DNA of 64,000 nt, taken from the NCBI GenBank assembly GCA_022113835.1, contig JAILWY010000007.1, forward strand, positions 6,716,001-6,780,000, written 5' to 3'. Origin of the DNA: Atopsyche davidsoni (Eukaryota; Arthropoda; Insecta; Trichoptera; Hydrobiosidae). The notes beneath the pieces are model-generated. The model was not told the origin of the DNA. It did no database searches and saw only the letters and a program-made list of their open reading frames with translations. Positions 1 to 11,027 of this stretch are shown piece by piece. Position 1 is the stretch's first letter; the number at the start of each line of letters is the position of its first letter. Position numbers and translations under genes: made by a program.

Positions 1-992
1 TTTGACTAAACGTCAAAAAAATAAGCCCTAGCGCGGGCGGCACCGTTTATCGCTGCTAAAGTTGCCAGGCTAAAAAAATGACACCACATCTTTCAATTAT
101 AGACAATAATATAATGGTGCCTACTCACAGTACTACGAATTATTTTTGCAATCAAATACTGACGGTATTTAGAGAAATATAGCACCATAGTGTATTTTTT
201 ATTTTAGTCGCGAAAAATTCTAATTTTAAATTTAACCAAAAAATTTTCAAAAAGCTGAAGTAATACGTTGTATATGTAGGATGTAGTAATGACACTGAAA
301 TTATGTTTGATAGGTCAAATTTTTCGATGCAAACAAGTCTAATAAATCAGATCTTATTTATCATTTATTTAGAAGCAGTGATAAGGGCATTCAAAGACGA
401 TATGACATTATCAAGGCGCTCATTGTTTTAGTCCTAATTTGATAAAATAAACATATAACTAATTTTATAAGATTTTCTTTATTTACTCTATTCGAAAATG
501 TATCGAATACATATCTACAACCAACAATAATACTGACTTAAATTTATTTTTATTAGTAGTTTTATTGTTATGGTAAATCCGTGAGGATTTTTTCTTAGAA
601 ATTAAAGATAATTTCCAACTAGCTCGAAAGCATTAGTCAAACACATATAGAATGCGTCCAAATAGTAGGTCAGTTTTGTTTTTTTGTTAGGTGAAGTTTT
701 ACTATGTGCATAATCAGTATCTAGTCAAAATTATGTTTTAAATATTTCATAAATTTATCATAATCAGTTTACTATGTTTATTTTATTAATTAATAAGTCA
801 ATTAGTCTTTTTTAAAACAATTTATTAAACACAGTAAAAATGAAATTAAATAGCAAACTTTCAAAATGAATTATAATTAAATCACATGATTGTTCAATTT
901 GATTGATGAGACTAGACAAACTCTGTGATAATCTGGTATATTCTAGCTGAGTTAAGGGGAGGAAACATATTTTTTTCTAAATAATAGTCGCC
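1..992. other. AT-rich flank downstream of BOLA3
   Basis: No open frame, RNA gene or clear repeat could be supported here apart from the 3' end region of the minus-strand BOLA3 gene. The stretch is low-complexity AT-rich DNA. Confidence 0.5.
821..826 (-). terminator. candidate poly(A) signal of BOLA3
   Basis: AATAAA on the minus strand, about 170 nt past the BOLA3 stop codon. AATAAA is common by chance in such AT-rich DNA, so the call rests only on strand and distance. Confidence 0.3.
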
Positions 993-1127
993 TTAATTTT
1001 CAGGGCTAACCATTGTTTGTATTCGAATCCCATGCATATCTTTGATTTGCTCACTAAGAGCCGCCGTTACAAGTTTGTGTTGTTTGACAATTGACAATCC
1101 TTTGAAATCGGGAGCTTCAACAGAAAC
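993..1127 (-). CDS. BOLA3: BOLA3 coding exon 3 and stop
   Basis: Forty-four codons plus TAA after a TTTTTCAG acceptor. The exon encodes the C-terminal helix and strand of the BolA domain (VKQHKLVTAAL, then IKDMHGIRIQTMV). Confidence 0.93.
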   Translation of the reverse strand, partial: VSVEAPDFKGLSIVKQHKLVTAALSEQIKDMHGIRIQTMVSPEN

Positions 1128-2169
1128 CTGAAAAATAAAATGCATAAATCAATTAGGTTTCAAAACATTATAGATTTGAAATTTTCATTAGATGTTTTGC
1201 CATATATGAAACTGTGTACGCTTTACGCTTGAAGACCTAAAATAAATATCTGACTTTTAGATCAGAAATAGAATATGTTTAATTGCACAAATTGTGTACT
1301 GAAACAAAACTTACGAGAGACCTGGTATGATTGTTAGGACTATTTGCAACAATACTGGTAGAGACCTGTACTCCCTATACAAAATAATATTTTTGAGAAT
1401 GCTTATATTATATTAACCCTTAACCTATTTATATTGATGTGCATGCATTTACAAACAATAATTTCTAACATGATGTTTAGCACATTGACACTGTGTAGAT
1501 TAAAAAGATCTACATGACATACCTCAAACATGGCTCCACATCCACCAGAAACATCATTCACCTGAATGTAAGTAGCTTTAGGAAATTGTGTTCGAAGTGA
1601 TGTTGCCAATGTATCTTCGGCCATAACAGGCTTGACACCTGTTCCATTCATACTCGCCTCCCATCGTTTAAGAATTGCCCCTCGCAACTATAAAAAACAT
1701 TAGCAAATCTTATCTATAAACATGAATACATTTCAATTTTGTGAAGTCCATAGATATATTGAAATATTATAATTCACAAATACAGTATATTGTCACTAAT
1801 AACATTACCGTGTTGTTTTTTCAAATGACTTATTTTTGATATTTATATCATGAATTAGACCACAGAAACTGAGCAGATATAGCCAATTAATTTTATACGA
1901 AAAAGATGTGTAGTTAACACCTTATTAATGTAATTTATAGTAATTTTTTTAGATAAATATGAACAAATTTAAGATATTATTTAATTTGCAGTAATAAACA
2001 CCTTTATTTTGGGTTTAAACAAATAATAACTTCAAACAATATTATTTTCATAAATTTCTCATATGGTCTGAATATAGTAGCATTTGATTGTTTATTTCAC
2101 AGTGAAGTTGCTTTTTATACTTACGTGGGGCGAATTTGTGTTTATTGCTGCAATAAATCTCCTAAACAT
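993..2169 (-). CDS. BOLA3: BolA-like protein 3, mitochondrial; three coding exons, complete
   Basis: Coding exons on the minus strand are 2169-2125, 1687-1523 and 1127-993, all joined in phase 0, giving 114 residues. Residues 1-25 are basic and hydroxylated with no acidic residue before position 25 (start MFRRFIAAINTNSPH), as expected of a mitochondrial presequence. The BolA fold follows: FPKATYIQVNDVSGGCGAMF around 50-69, then FKGLSIVKQHKLV, then IKDMHGIRI. Cys65 and the invariant His102 of the MHG motif match the [2Fe-2S] ligands of BOLA3. Known role of the family: working with GLRX5 and NFU1 in late delivery of Fe-S clusters to lipoate synthase and respiratory complexes. Introns run GTAAGT to TATAG and GTATGT to TTCAG. 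The length is close to the human protein (107). The start is the first ATG of an exon that ends in a perfect donor. Confidence 0.95.
1523..1687 (-). CDS. BOLA3: BOLA3 coding exon 2
   Basis: Fifty-five codons between a TATAG acceptor (AG at 1689-1688) and a GTATGT donor (starting at 1522). The exon encodes the first half of the BolA domain, including SGGCGAMFE with the cluster-ligand cysteine. Reading on past the donor loses family similarity at once, which confirms the boundary. Confidence 0.93.
1688..2124 (-). other. BOLA3 intron 1
   Basis: GT-AG intron of 437 nt with no other feature seen. The second BOLA3 intron is 1128-1522 (395 nt), also featureless. Confidence 0.85.
2125..2169 (-). CDS. 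BOLA3: BOLA3 coding exon 1 (mitochondrial presequence)
   Basis: Fifteen codons from ATG to a GTAAGT donor at 2124-2119. The exon supplies the basic targeting peptide. It is short, but it is in phase with exon 2, and the encoded residues suit an organelle import signal. Confidence 0.85.
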
Positions 2170-3135
2170 TTTATTTCGATACGTGTAACTTGTTCAGTGT
2201 AAAAATATAGGAGATAGTTACAGCGGGCACATGACAACGACTGTTTAACAGTTTACGTAACCTAGAAGGTTAGTGGTGCTTTCTTTATTTCGGTCTGTCA
2301 TTTGGTTTTTGACATTTTTGTTCAGTGTTCCCTGTGCAGTTTCAACGATATTTTATTATACATCCGGCGTCAAGTTTTTATGGTTGTTCTATTTATGCCA
2401 TATAATTCCGTATAAAAAAAAAAAAACCAAATAAAAGATAAAATAAAAATAATTAAATAACGTCCGTGTATGTTAAAAAAAATAAACTGAAATAATGCGT
2501 AGTAAAATAATTCATTACTCACTCTGCAATTTTGCTTTTTGATAGGCCAAATTTTCGAAGTAAAATTTTCTAGCATTCGTTAAATGTTACCATAGAAAAG
2601 ATGTTGTTACACTATTTATTTTTTAATCTAGTAAAAAAGCTGTGTCTAAGCTATCGTTTTGGTTTAGAGTTTAATTTTAACTATAAAAAAATATTTTTAT
2701 ATTTTGGTTCTACCATCTTAAAAAAGTAATAACGTTTAATAAATAAAATGGTTATAATCATTGATATGTGCCTACATTTTTGTATTCATCCATAGACAAG
2801 TGCCAATCCTTACTAAATTCTCGTTTCAATAATTTCACGAAGACTACCTTTATCTATAATTGCAAGAATTATTTTTTTTGCTTTAATATGATACTAAAGA
2901 TCTTCACATCGAATACTTGTCCTTATTATTGCAACACAATTCTAACTTACGTAAACCCAAACATACGAGTACTACCCACCATGTGCTCTTACCTTTCGTA
3001 TTACATGTATTCGTCATCACCGAAATTCGTTACGAAATTATACTAGTTGTTCAGAAAACTCCCGAATAATGCAAAAAAATCTCAGATTTGTTTATTTTCT
3101 TATGTCAATTTTCAATGCTTATGTACAGTATGGTA
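2170..3135. other. intergenic region between BOLA3 and the FRAT-like gene
   Basis: This is the common upstream region of two head-to-head genes and must hold the BOLA3 promoter and 5' leader. It is AT-rich with runs of A and T. No TATA box or initiator pair could be singled out. Confidence 0.4.
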
Positions 3136-3182
3136 TAAAGCTATGCCCTGATCCTGCGCGCAGGTCGGGCGGCTCACACGGA
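3136..3182. repeat. dispersed repeat fragment, family C, copy 1
   Basis: The core CCTGATCCTGCGCGCAGG and the following GGCGGCT resemble 59152-59270, with a weaker match at 7363-7430. It is a piece of an interspersed repeat just upstream of the FRAT-like gene. Confidence 0.45.
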
Positions 3183-3512
3183 TAAAGTTGGTCGAGTTGA
3201 TGGTTATCGGTGGTTAAAAAAGCCTTTATTTGAAGTATAGTCGGTGTTTATTATGAACGCGCGTCCCGGCCGGCCCCCTCCAGGCGGCGATGACGGAAGC
3301 GCTTGTTTGTTTACGAGCGCCGGTGTTTGTACACACGGCCCCGCGCCCGCGCCGCCCGCCCCTCCGCCCCGCCCGCCCCGCCCGCCCCGCGCCTGCGCCA
3401 CAACAAGCCGAGCCGCGCCGCGCCGCCCGCCATTCAGTCCCGATTACTACGCCGTTCCGGTGACAGCGCGTCCGCAGCGGATCGTCTGTTGAAGTACAAT
3501 TCAACCGTTGGG

Positions 3513-3866
3513 ATGCCAAGCAAGCGGGAATCGTGCGTGGTTGCCAAAAGTGATTTGCAAAGAGAGTTCCTAGCTCGAGATGTGGAGGAGCTGGTGTCCG
3601 AAATAAAGGAAAACCTGCGGCTCAAGGCCAGGCCCCAGCGGACGCAGGCGCAGAGGGCCTCGCCGTACAGAGTGGAGCGGCCCGCGCGGCGCCCTCCGCC
3701 GCCCGCCGCCGAGGACCCCTACGAGATGCTGCAGCAGCTGCTCGACTCCAACTCCCTCGTGGCCGAGGCCGTGCGGCGCCTGCAGGAGGGCCTGGGCCCC
3801 AAGCAGCGCTTCCTCTACGAGGACGAGGACGAGGTCGGCCTGCTCGCCTGCCCGCTCGGAGTCTAA
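3513..3866 (+). CDS. FRAT/GBP-family GSK-3 binding protein homologue
   Basis: A 117-residue single-exon protein. Two blocks match the vertebrate FRAT1/FRAT2/GBP family. Residues 23-38 (DVEELVSEIKENLRLK) correspond to the conserved N-terminal helix. Residues 67-91 (EDPYEMLQQLL, then VAEAVRRLQ) correspond to the segment known as FRATtide, which binds GSK-3 at the Axin site. ASPYRVE at 49-55 recalls the short APYCV block between them. Known role of the family: displacing GSK-3 from Axin and so protecting beta-catenin in Wnt signalling. Residues 41-66 are Arg/Pro/Ala-rich and probably disordered; 103-107 are acidic. It is shorter than human FRAT1 (279) and Xenopus GBP (169). The frame is open upstream to 3303, but that stretch is Arg/Pro/Ala-rich with no family similarity, so the ATG at 3513 is preferred. 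Confidence 0.85.
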   Translation: MPSKRESCVVAKSDLQREFLARDVEELVSEIKENLRLKARPQRTQAQRASPYRVERPARRPPPPAAEDPYEMLQQLLDSNSLVAEAVRRLQEGLGPKQRFLYEDEDEVGLLACPLGV

Positions 3867-4969
3867 CTTCTCGCCGCTCCCCGGCGACCTGACCGCCGTC
3901 GGTTCCTCGGCGTTATCGTGTTCCTCTATTTCCCGAACCGTCTGCGACTCGCGGACGGCGAAGGTTTTGTGAAAGTGTTTGTTGTGAAATCGTTTTGCGG
4001 TCAGGCGATCCGCACTCCGCGCGTGCGGGAGAACTCCGTCCGGCTCGATCCGCGTTTCGCAACGAGCCGGCCGAGGGAAGCTCTCCTCCGGCACGCGAGC
4101 CGCCGAGAACCGGAGAGACCGGAAAGATCGGGAGTTCGGACACTCGACCGGGAAAGTTTTCGCCAGAAGGAGCCGGAGCCGGAGCCGCCGGAGATCGCGC
4201 CCGGCACTGGTGTTTCGCGAGAAGAGTGCCGGTCGCTCGGATGCGAGTGCGACCGGGACGGAGAACTGTGACGCATCAAAATACGAGCAAAATGGCGACG
4301 TGATATTCTATTTATACCTGCTTAGTTAAATCGATAAACACAATTTAATGTTATACAGGAAACGATCGCATCGACGAGCGGAAGACGACATCGTCCCCGC
4401 CGATGCGATGTGTATATAATCAAAGTTTTTAGTCAAATATTTCTCAGTTTTGTCACTATGAATAGTGTTTACATTCGACGACTCGTCGTCCGCACAGAGT
4501 AAATATTATGAATTGTAAAACATACGCTTATATATGTATAGTATTTTAAGTATATTTCGTTTAGGCATAGTAAATTATTTCGATGTTATCTATTAGTTCT
4601 TTTTTATTTTTGTACGGGATCGATCGAGGCGACCGAATCGACGGCGACGCTTGCTCCTCGCCGTCGAGTCCGCGCTCGAGCGGCGGTCGACGGTCGACGG
4701 TCGACGGCCGGCTCCGCTCGAGGCGGCGCATCCAAAGCAAAATTAGCAAAACATCTCATCGCGGAGAGCCGCGACTCAGTCTCACGTTTTGCTAAGAGTC
4801 GAATGTTCCTAGAGCCGAGGACCGGCGCGGGTCGAGTCTCGAGTCTCGAGTGGCGGCGTCGCGTTGCGTCACGGCCCGCTCGGGCTCGGCCGACCCACTT
4901 TCGGTCGCCTCCGAATCTCTCACCGACCTTTCGCGTTCGGTGTAAACGTTTGATTCGTTTGTTACGTCC

Positions 4970-4975
4970 ATTAAA
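4970..4975 (+). terminator. candidate variant poly(A) signal of the FRAT-like gene
   Basis: ATTAAA is the best plus-strand signal found between the stop codon and about 5150, where no AATAAA was seen. If used, the 3' untranslated region would be about 1.1 kb. Confidence 0.2.
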
Positions 4976-6320
4976 TTTAAGTTAGTCTAAGATAGTAACC
5001 TGACGCAGGTCCGAGATGTATCGTCGTTCGAGGTGCATGTTTTAATGCATATTCAACGTATTCCTAGCGATGTATTGTGTAATGAAATATGATATTGTGA
5101 TTATTATCAAAGTAAAGTGATTTAAAATGAAACTGAAGCTTTTTATTGGTTATCCGTACCCGACCCGAAATCACAATTCGACGGTCGATCCGACGACCGG
5201 AACTCGCCGTGCCGCTGTCGGATCGCACCCGCGGCTGGACGGCATCGACGGCCGCAATCGATACTCCGAAGGCTGTCCCTAATTGTGTCTGCTCCCCGTG
5301 ACCCACAAACTCCAAACTTATCTCGCATTGCGCCATCGCCCGCTGCCTCCGTTATCTGCGATATCGTGCCGAGTGTCCCCCGGCCTCCTCGGACACCGGC
5401 AGCGAGTAGAGTCGACAGGAATACCTGCGATCACTCCCGCCGACCGATACGAGAGTTACCAAATCTAGCATCAGTGAGCGTCGCATTTTCTTCCCGAAGC
5501 CAGCTGCGACAGTTTTTTGCCGACCGAGAATCTCGGGAGGAACGGTAAGCCAGGTAAACTTCCGAGAATCCTTCCGATAGAGTGTGTCATTCCATTATCT
5601 CTATCGCAAAGTTGAGCATCAGTGTTTGCAAACCGACAGCGCATAACTACCGAATGAATCATTCGACTGTGAACATTACTAAACGAGAACAAATTCTCAC
5701 ACTTGCAATATTGATTCAGCTAAATGTGCCTCTCGAAATGACTAACGCGCTTTTTCCCTAACGACATCCGTCCGGGGCGAAGTCGAGCCGGAGCGTCGCA
5801 GGTTAAAAAACAAAACGTGGCCGATAAGTTTCACAACATGGCGTGTAATTATTCCCGATGATATTAAAATTCACGAAGCGAACGAGAAGTCGAGGAGTCG
5901 GGCTCCCTCCCCGTCAGCGAATGCGGCCGATTCTAGCATACCAGTTTTCGTCAAAACAACAACACGGCGTGGCATTATTTGTTGTGAATAAATAACGATA
6001 AAAACTTCCATATGGTACTAGAAACCGTCGACTCCCGTAGAGCGAGTGTGCCCATTGAATCGACACTATTGCGAGACTCAATATATTCAAATAAGTTTTG
6101 TAACGATATTAATGAATGTTGCAATATCTAAGCTTCCCGGCGAAGTGTTCCCTGTCTATATTTGGGATTGATAAAATAAAATAGCCACATGCTCAGTGTT
6201 ATTGTATCGCAAGCTCAAATATAAACAATAACAACTGATGTTATTTAATACTATTTTTGTGATGACTTAATTTAATGAAATTCAACAACCGGACGCCGCC
6301 GTCTTGTACTCGAAGACCTC

Positions 6321-6440
6321 CTCACGCGTTGCGACACAACTTGCAACAATCAGCCAATGCGTGTAGTTTTTGTATTATTTTTTTTATAGTTTTGCCTAAG
6401 CAAGCAACGCAAAGTAGGGCGCGAGTAGTGTGGAGGGTAG
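6321..6440. mobile_element. family A foldback MITE, degenerate copy
   Basis: The left arm reads GTTGCGACACAACTTGCAAC, followed by the CAATCAGCCAATGCG block, a T-rich centre and CCTAAGCAAGCAACGCAAAG. The right arm has decayed after GTAGGGCGC. Confidence 0.6.
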
Positions 6441-6705
6441 CCGTGTCGAATTCCAGGTCGGTTCGGTGACGGTTGGTCTCGCTCGCTATTGGCCGGTTAG
6501 GATGCACAATCGACTTGCAGTGCACCTGAGGCGCGCAGGTAGACATTTTGCGCAGCCATGAAACAAATAATTTATGCCCGAGTCATAAAATGGCCCCTCG
6601 TCCTTATCTCCGCGAAGCACTTTTATGATTGATTCGTAATACCCGCCACACCAAAACAACACATAAAACCGTATATTTACTACGGCTTATCTGCTAGCTA
6701 AGCTT

Positions 6706-6882
6706 AGCCGGCTACACGACTTGCGACCGATTTGCTACCAGTCAGTAGCGTACCTTTATTTTGGGTGTTTTTTTTATGGTTTTGCATTAAGTCCTGTACA
6801 CACGTACAACACCAAAAGTAAAGGTTTGCATTAGACTACGTAAAAGAAGACGCTCTTGATAATTGCAAGTCGGTCGCGGCGT
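6706..6882. mobile_element. family A foldback MITE, rearranged copy
   Basis: The left arm (AGCCGGCTACACGACTTGCG) and the centre TTTATTTTGGGTGTTTTTTT are typical. The centre is followed by a stray arm-like piece (TGTACACACGTACAACACC) and then the right-arm remnant AATTGCAAGTCGG, which suggests one copy inserted into or recombined with another. Confidence 0.6.
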
Positions 6883-7362
6883 TAAGGATGAACTCGGCTT
6901 TCTGAAGTGCCGTGACGCTACCGTCGCAAGCAGTGGCGTTCAAACACGATGCCATAAATATGCTCTTGTTTGCGTACACAGGTAAGCGAGGTAAACAAGA
7001 AGGTGTACGAAGCGCATTTGTATTTCGTGTGAGTGTGTCCAACTGTGGCAGCTGCGGGCTGACTAAACTAGGAATGAGAACAATCATATTTGACTAATTC
7101 TAACGTCAACATTAATGGAGTGCAGATAGACCCCGATAAGGTCAGGTCAACACGCGAAAGTAGTACAATACAATACACCCGCAAAATTTCAACATCACCT
7201 AAAATATTAAACACCTAATGTGATTCAGAATTCTAACATTTGCTTTCTGTTCATAGATTACAGTAATTAATGCCAATGACAAGCTTGTAATAAATTACTG
7301 TTTTGTTGATTGTAATGACGGGGGAACACCAAAAAAATTACGCTATGCTTACAATACAGTTT

Positions 7363-7430
7363 GTGGCTGTCCCCTGATCCTGTGGCTTAGGTTCTATTTT
7401 TGTTATTGAGTTTGTGTAGAGAAAAATGTA
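7363..7430. repeat. dispersed repeat fragment, family C, copy 2
   Basis: GGCTGTCCCCTGATCCTG and TTTTTGTTATTGAGTTTGTG match the start and end of the longer copy at 59152-59270. The middle is deleted here. Confidence 0.5.
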
Positions 7431-8869
7431 CTATATTAGTAAACACCAATACACACGTATTTTAATAATATTTTTTCAATTTTAATTAAAATGCCTTATT
7501 TATCGATTCAAACAGCCCATGAATCTAATAATCTTACACCCAGGTTTATATAAAAAAAAGATCGGTTGAATTGAAAGTTTGTAGCTCTTTGAAGGCGTAA
7601 CGTGAAACGAGAACACCGTTTAAGTGCAGACAATCGATTCGATTGAGTTAATGCTTGTTATTTAACATGTAGCCATTAAATCGTGAGGGCCATGCAGACT
7701 GTAGAGGCGTTTAAAAAGATCACCTCGCAAACCAGTTAATTCGCCGGCGGCTGACCTTTTTCCAGCCCACACCTCGTGGGAGACAACCCAGTAATTTCAA
7801 CTTATTCCACGGAGTCACACCTGGTGGGAAGCACACTGCGAACGTTTCGTGAACTCACCACTTCGTGCACTCAAGGATTTGCAAACCGAATATAAAATTT
7901 CTTATTGAAATGTATTTTAACCAATCTGAGCACGATTGATTGATAAAATTTCCAGATCTAGTCGGGAGAGCATGTTTTTAGCTTGTACAATTTGGAAGCA
8001 CCCACACACGAATGTTTATCTCCACATACGTTTTTGCGCATCTCGGTACGGTTTTATGGTATATTTTTTTGCTATTCACGTATACTAGTCAACACTCTCA
8101 ATTTATAACAAAGATAACAAGTAATCGATGCGTATTTTTTTCGCGTTGCAATATACCAAAATTGTTGAACTGAATCAGATAGTCATCATAATATATTGCT
8201 ACCAAATATTCAAGGAGCTAATTACTATGTTAGTACGCTTTTTAATTCATACAAGTTTTAATCTACAAACTATATTTACAAATAGTAATAAACAAGTCAT
8301 GGTTAATCTAATGGGATGGGACGTCACCCGAAGATCAACCTACTCCAAATATTATATCAATTAAATATTTTAGAATATGAATTCTTTTTTACAGATTGAT
8401 TGAACTTAATTTACACAGGTGAATTTTTTTTGCGTAGTCAAGAATTATTTTCATCATTCAGCTAAGATCAATAAGAACTCGAGTGGAGCAGATGTAAGAA
8501 ACCGACTCTTTCTATTGCGATCATATAAGCCCAGAAGCAAAATAGAAAGCATTACTCGTTGAAATTGTTTATAGGCTTATTTTAAAGTACCCCACATTTT
8601 AAAGAGCAAGCCGTATGGTTAGAGAGACAACTGGTATTCTTTTGTAAGTGAGCCGGTTTTTTTTATCAATTTAAAAGTACCCTTGACAGGCAGCGATTGG
8701 TTAGCGGAAAATAAACTAGTACTCTATTATTATTTAGGTTTTTTTTAAATTACCCTTATAAATGGAGAGCAAAATGGTAAGTATTGATATTTTAATGTAT
8801 TTGAATGTGGTTTAATTTGATGGACAACAAGTATGTAGTTTTTTTTTACATAATGTCTCTTTAAGCCAC

Positions 8870-8945
8870 ATACTCTTTTGCGTTGTTTACTTGGCAAACC
8901 ACAAAAAAGAGATGCTAATGGCTGATTACAAATCAAGTCGGTTTC
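8870..8945. mobile_element. family A foldback MITE, half copy
   Basis: TTTTGCGTTGTTTACTTGGC, then a run of A, then GATGCTAATGGCTGATTACA match one half of the element in the orientation seen at 48124 and 59727. The outer arm is missing. Confidence 0.5.
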
Positions 8946-9857
8946 ATTTTCGTGTGATAATTATTTATTGGCATTCTTACGTCACTGACCATGATTTTAT
9001 ATTATTATAATGGGTATCTAGGTTTGCCATTATAAAGATGGTCCCCTCACTTAAGGGGGCGTGTTTATTGTTGAAGGTCGAAGCTGTGCTCTTTGGTTCA
9101 ATGAAATATAAACTATGTTTTTTTATTATTAAAGAAACACTGAATATTTCTCCTTCAATACGTGATTTATTTTCTTTTGAAATACCTGAAGTAAATATTA
9201 TTTACTGTGTACGATCGGATTTTCTACCAAAATATCTTCAGAGAAATCGCACCACGTGGGGAGGTTAAAACTATTACAAACACGAAACGGTACTATTCAG
9301 GATTGTGATTATAATATGTTGTATAGCATGTATTTTGTAGAATATAATTGCAGAAGAGGTGTTAGTTTTAAGTTAAAAGTGTAGTTTTAACACATCACAT
9401 TCATCACAATTTTTTTTTATGAAATACACATTCTTTAGTTGGTATTAAAAAAATGGTGTGATTCTTCGCTTTTTTCAGTTTTGTTGTAAATATTTACCTC
9501 TGTATCTATTGCATAATTTTTTTATACATTATTAAAGGTTATCTTATTTTTATTGCAACCCCTTATCAATAGTGTATTTTTACGTTGCCTCATTCTGTTA
9601 TCTCAATTAAATATTACATAACATTGACACACTGCGTTCGATTGAATCATATAATGTCGTGTATTTGTTTTATAAAAAAAAAAAAAAACGTAAATTAGCT
9701 TGTTAGTGCTGATAACGGAGGCTAACCTCTCCAATGGCGACCGCATGGCTTCCTTTATAAATAAAATAATGATTGCTAAAACGTTGCCGCGGAATTTATT
9801 TAAATAATTTTTATTATAAATATTAAAAAAAAAAAAAATTGATTAAAACATTTTAAG

Positions 9858-10036
9858 AAATTCAATATTTTTGACAGAGAGTACTTGGTGGAATTCCATT
9901 TTAATATTTTTGAATAAAATACTTGAGTGATTTTCCACATTTTCGTTTTTATTAGTGACCGGTTTCGCCAACCGGTCACTAATAAAAACGAAAATGTGGA
10001 AAATCATTCAAGTATTTTATTAAAAAATATTAAAAC
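9858..10036. mobile_element. family B long foldback element, copy 1
   Basis: Arms at about 9901-9965 and 9970-10035 are near-perfect inverted repeats around a TCGCC loop in GTGACCGGTTTCGCCAACCG. An outer tail (ATTCAATATTTTTGACAGAG, then TACTTGGTGGAATTCCAT) remains only on the left. The same arms and tail recur at 43154 and, in the opposite orientation, at 46109. Confidence 0.85.
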
Positions 10037-10060
10037 ATTTTAGTTTAATTGTACACTTAT

Positions 10061-10170
10061 CGTTGAAGTAAAAAAGCAGTTTTCAGTTTCAGGAGCTAAG
10101 GTCTGAAAGATATTTTTGTGTGCGAATCTTTCAGTTATGTAAGTCCCGACCAAAACATAGAATCACGCGA
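10061..10170 (+). repeat. direct repeat, unit 1
   Basis: Shares GTTGAAGTAAAAAAGCA, TTTTTGTGTGCGAATCTTTC and TAAGTCCCGACCAAA with unit 2 some 270 bp downstream. Between the units lies a fragment (GTGTTCATGGTTTTCTATGG) of the repeat also seen at 30370. Confidence 0.7.
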
Positions 10171-10332
10171 CTTCATATACTCACCGCTGAGCCAGTGTTC
10201 ATGGTTTTCTATGGGGAAAATCGTGTAGTGGGTCCCCGGGTCCTTCTACATTTTCCTAAATTGTATAAATTTTTTATTATTAATAATTTACAAATATTTT
10301 AGTTTATATATTTTTTTTAGTTATTAATATAT

Positions 10333-10466
10333 AGTTGAAGTAAAAAAGCACGTGTACTTTGAAACACTCAGCGTTTTTTCAGTTTCAGGAGGTCTGAAAG
10401 AGAATTTTGTGTGCGAATCTTTCAGTTATGTAAGTCCCGACCAAAGCATAGAATCACGCGACTTCG
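10333..10466 (+). repeat. direct repeat, unit 2
   Basis: Second copy of the 10061 unit, with a small insertion (about 25 bp) near its start. The stretch after GTGTGCGAATCTTTCAG is almost identical for about 50 bp, so the duplication is fairly young. The function is unknown. Confidence 0.7.
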
Positions 10467-11027
10467 CCTGGCATGGAGGCCGGACTCGGAGAGGTCTGTA
10501 GGTCTGTCTGTATACATTCATGTAATAATCATACGATGTATAATACGACGCGGCGGGTCCGGACGATGTGCCCCGCGAAGGCCAAAGCGCTCGTATTGCG
10601 TAATGGCGTAGATTAGACGCGAAGAACTCTATCTGCCGTGTGTTATTTAATTTTTCGAAAGTTATTTCCAAAACTGGATTTTAGATAACACGCCCGGGTT
10701 AATGTAAACATCGCGACACTTTGCGCTATTTGAATGAACGAAGGTCACCGTGTTTTAAAATATTTACAGACGTCTGTGTATTTGGAGATTTATGTGATCA
10801 GTATCTCCGTATGTTTTATTTCATGTCTCTTGATATCACACGAGAAGAGGAAACTGATTATTACCTGATATTTGAATCAACCACAGAGGTTGTTGTGATA
10901 TAAAAATGAAAATTATTTCAATTTTTTTTCTCGGTAGCTAAAATAAATTTTATTGAACGTTATTTTCATGGCTGATGTAATAAATTTAATATAAACACAA
11001 ACAAGCTTGACACGCTTTCACACAAAA

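Larger units (their letters stand above)
3240..5560. promoter_or_regulatory. CpG-rich island around the FRAT-like gene
   Basis: CpG density and GC content are far above the surrounding AT-rich DNA from about 3240 to 5560, starting upstream of the FRAT-like start codon and continuing far past its stop. The first 270 nt are C- and G-rich and probably contain the promoter and 5' leader. The part after 3866 probably includes a long 3' untranslated region. Within it, a TCGACGG-type repeat (4687-4708) and several local palindromes are visible, but no second conserved coding frame. Confidence 0.55.

Noticed and set aside
3303..3512. Upstream extension of the FRAT-like frame by 70 codons
   Set aside because: The extension is Arg/Pro/Ala-rich from GC-rich leader sequence and shows no family similarity.
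3570..4094. 174-codon frame on the minus strand
   Set aside because: It is antisense to the FRAT-like gene. The long frame follows from GC-rich codon composition and shows no family motif.
3918..4303. Plus-strand frames of 117 and 102 codons after the FRAT-like stop
   Set aside because: Low-complexity Arg/Glu/Pro/Ser composition in a CpG-rich region, two overlapping frames open at once, no recognisable domain.
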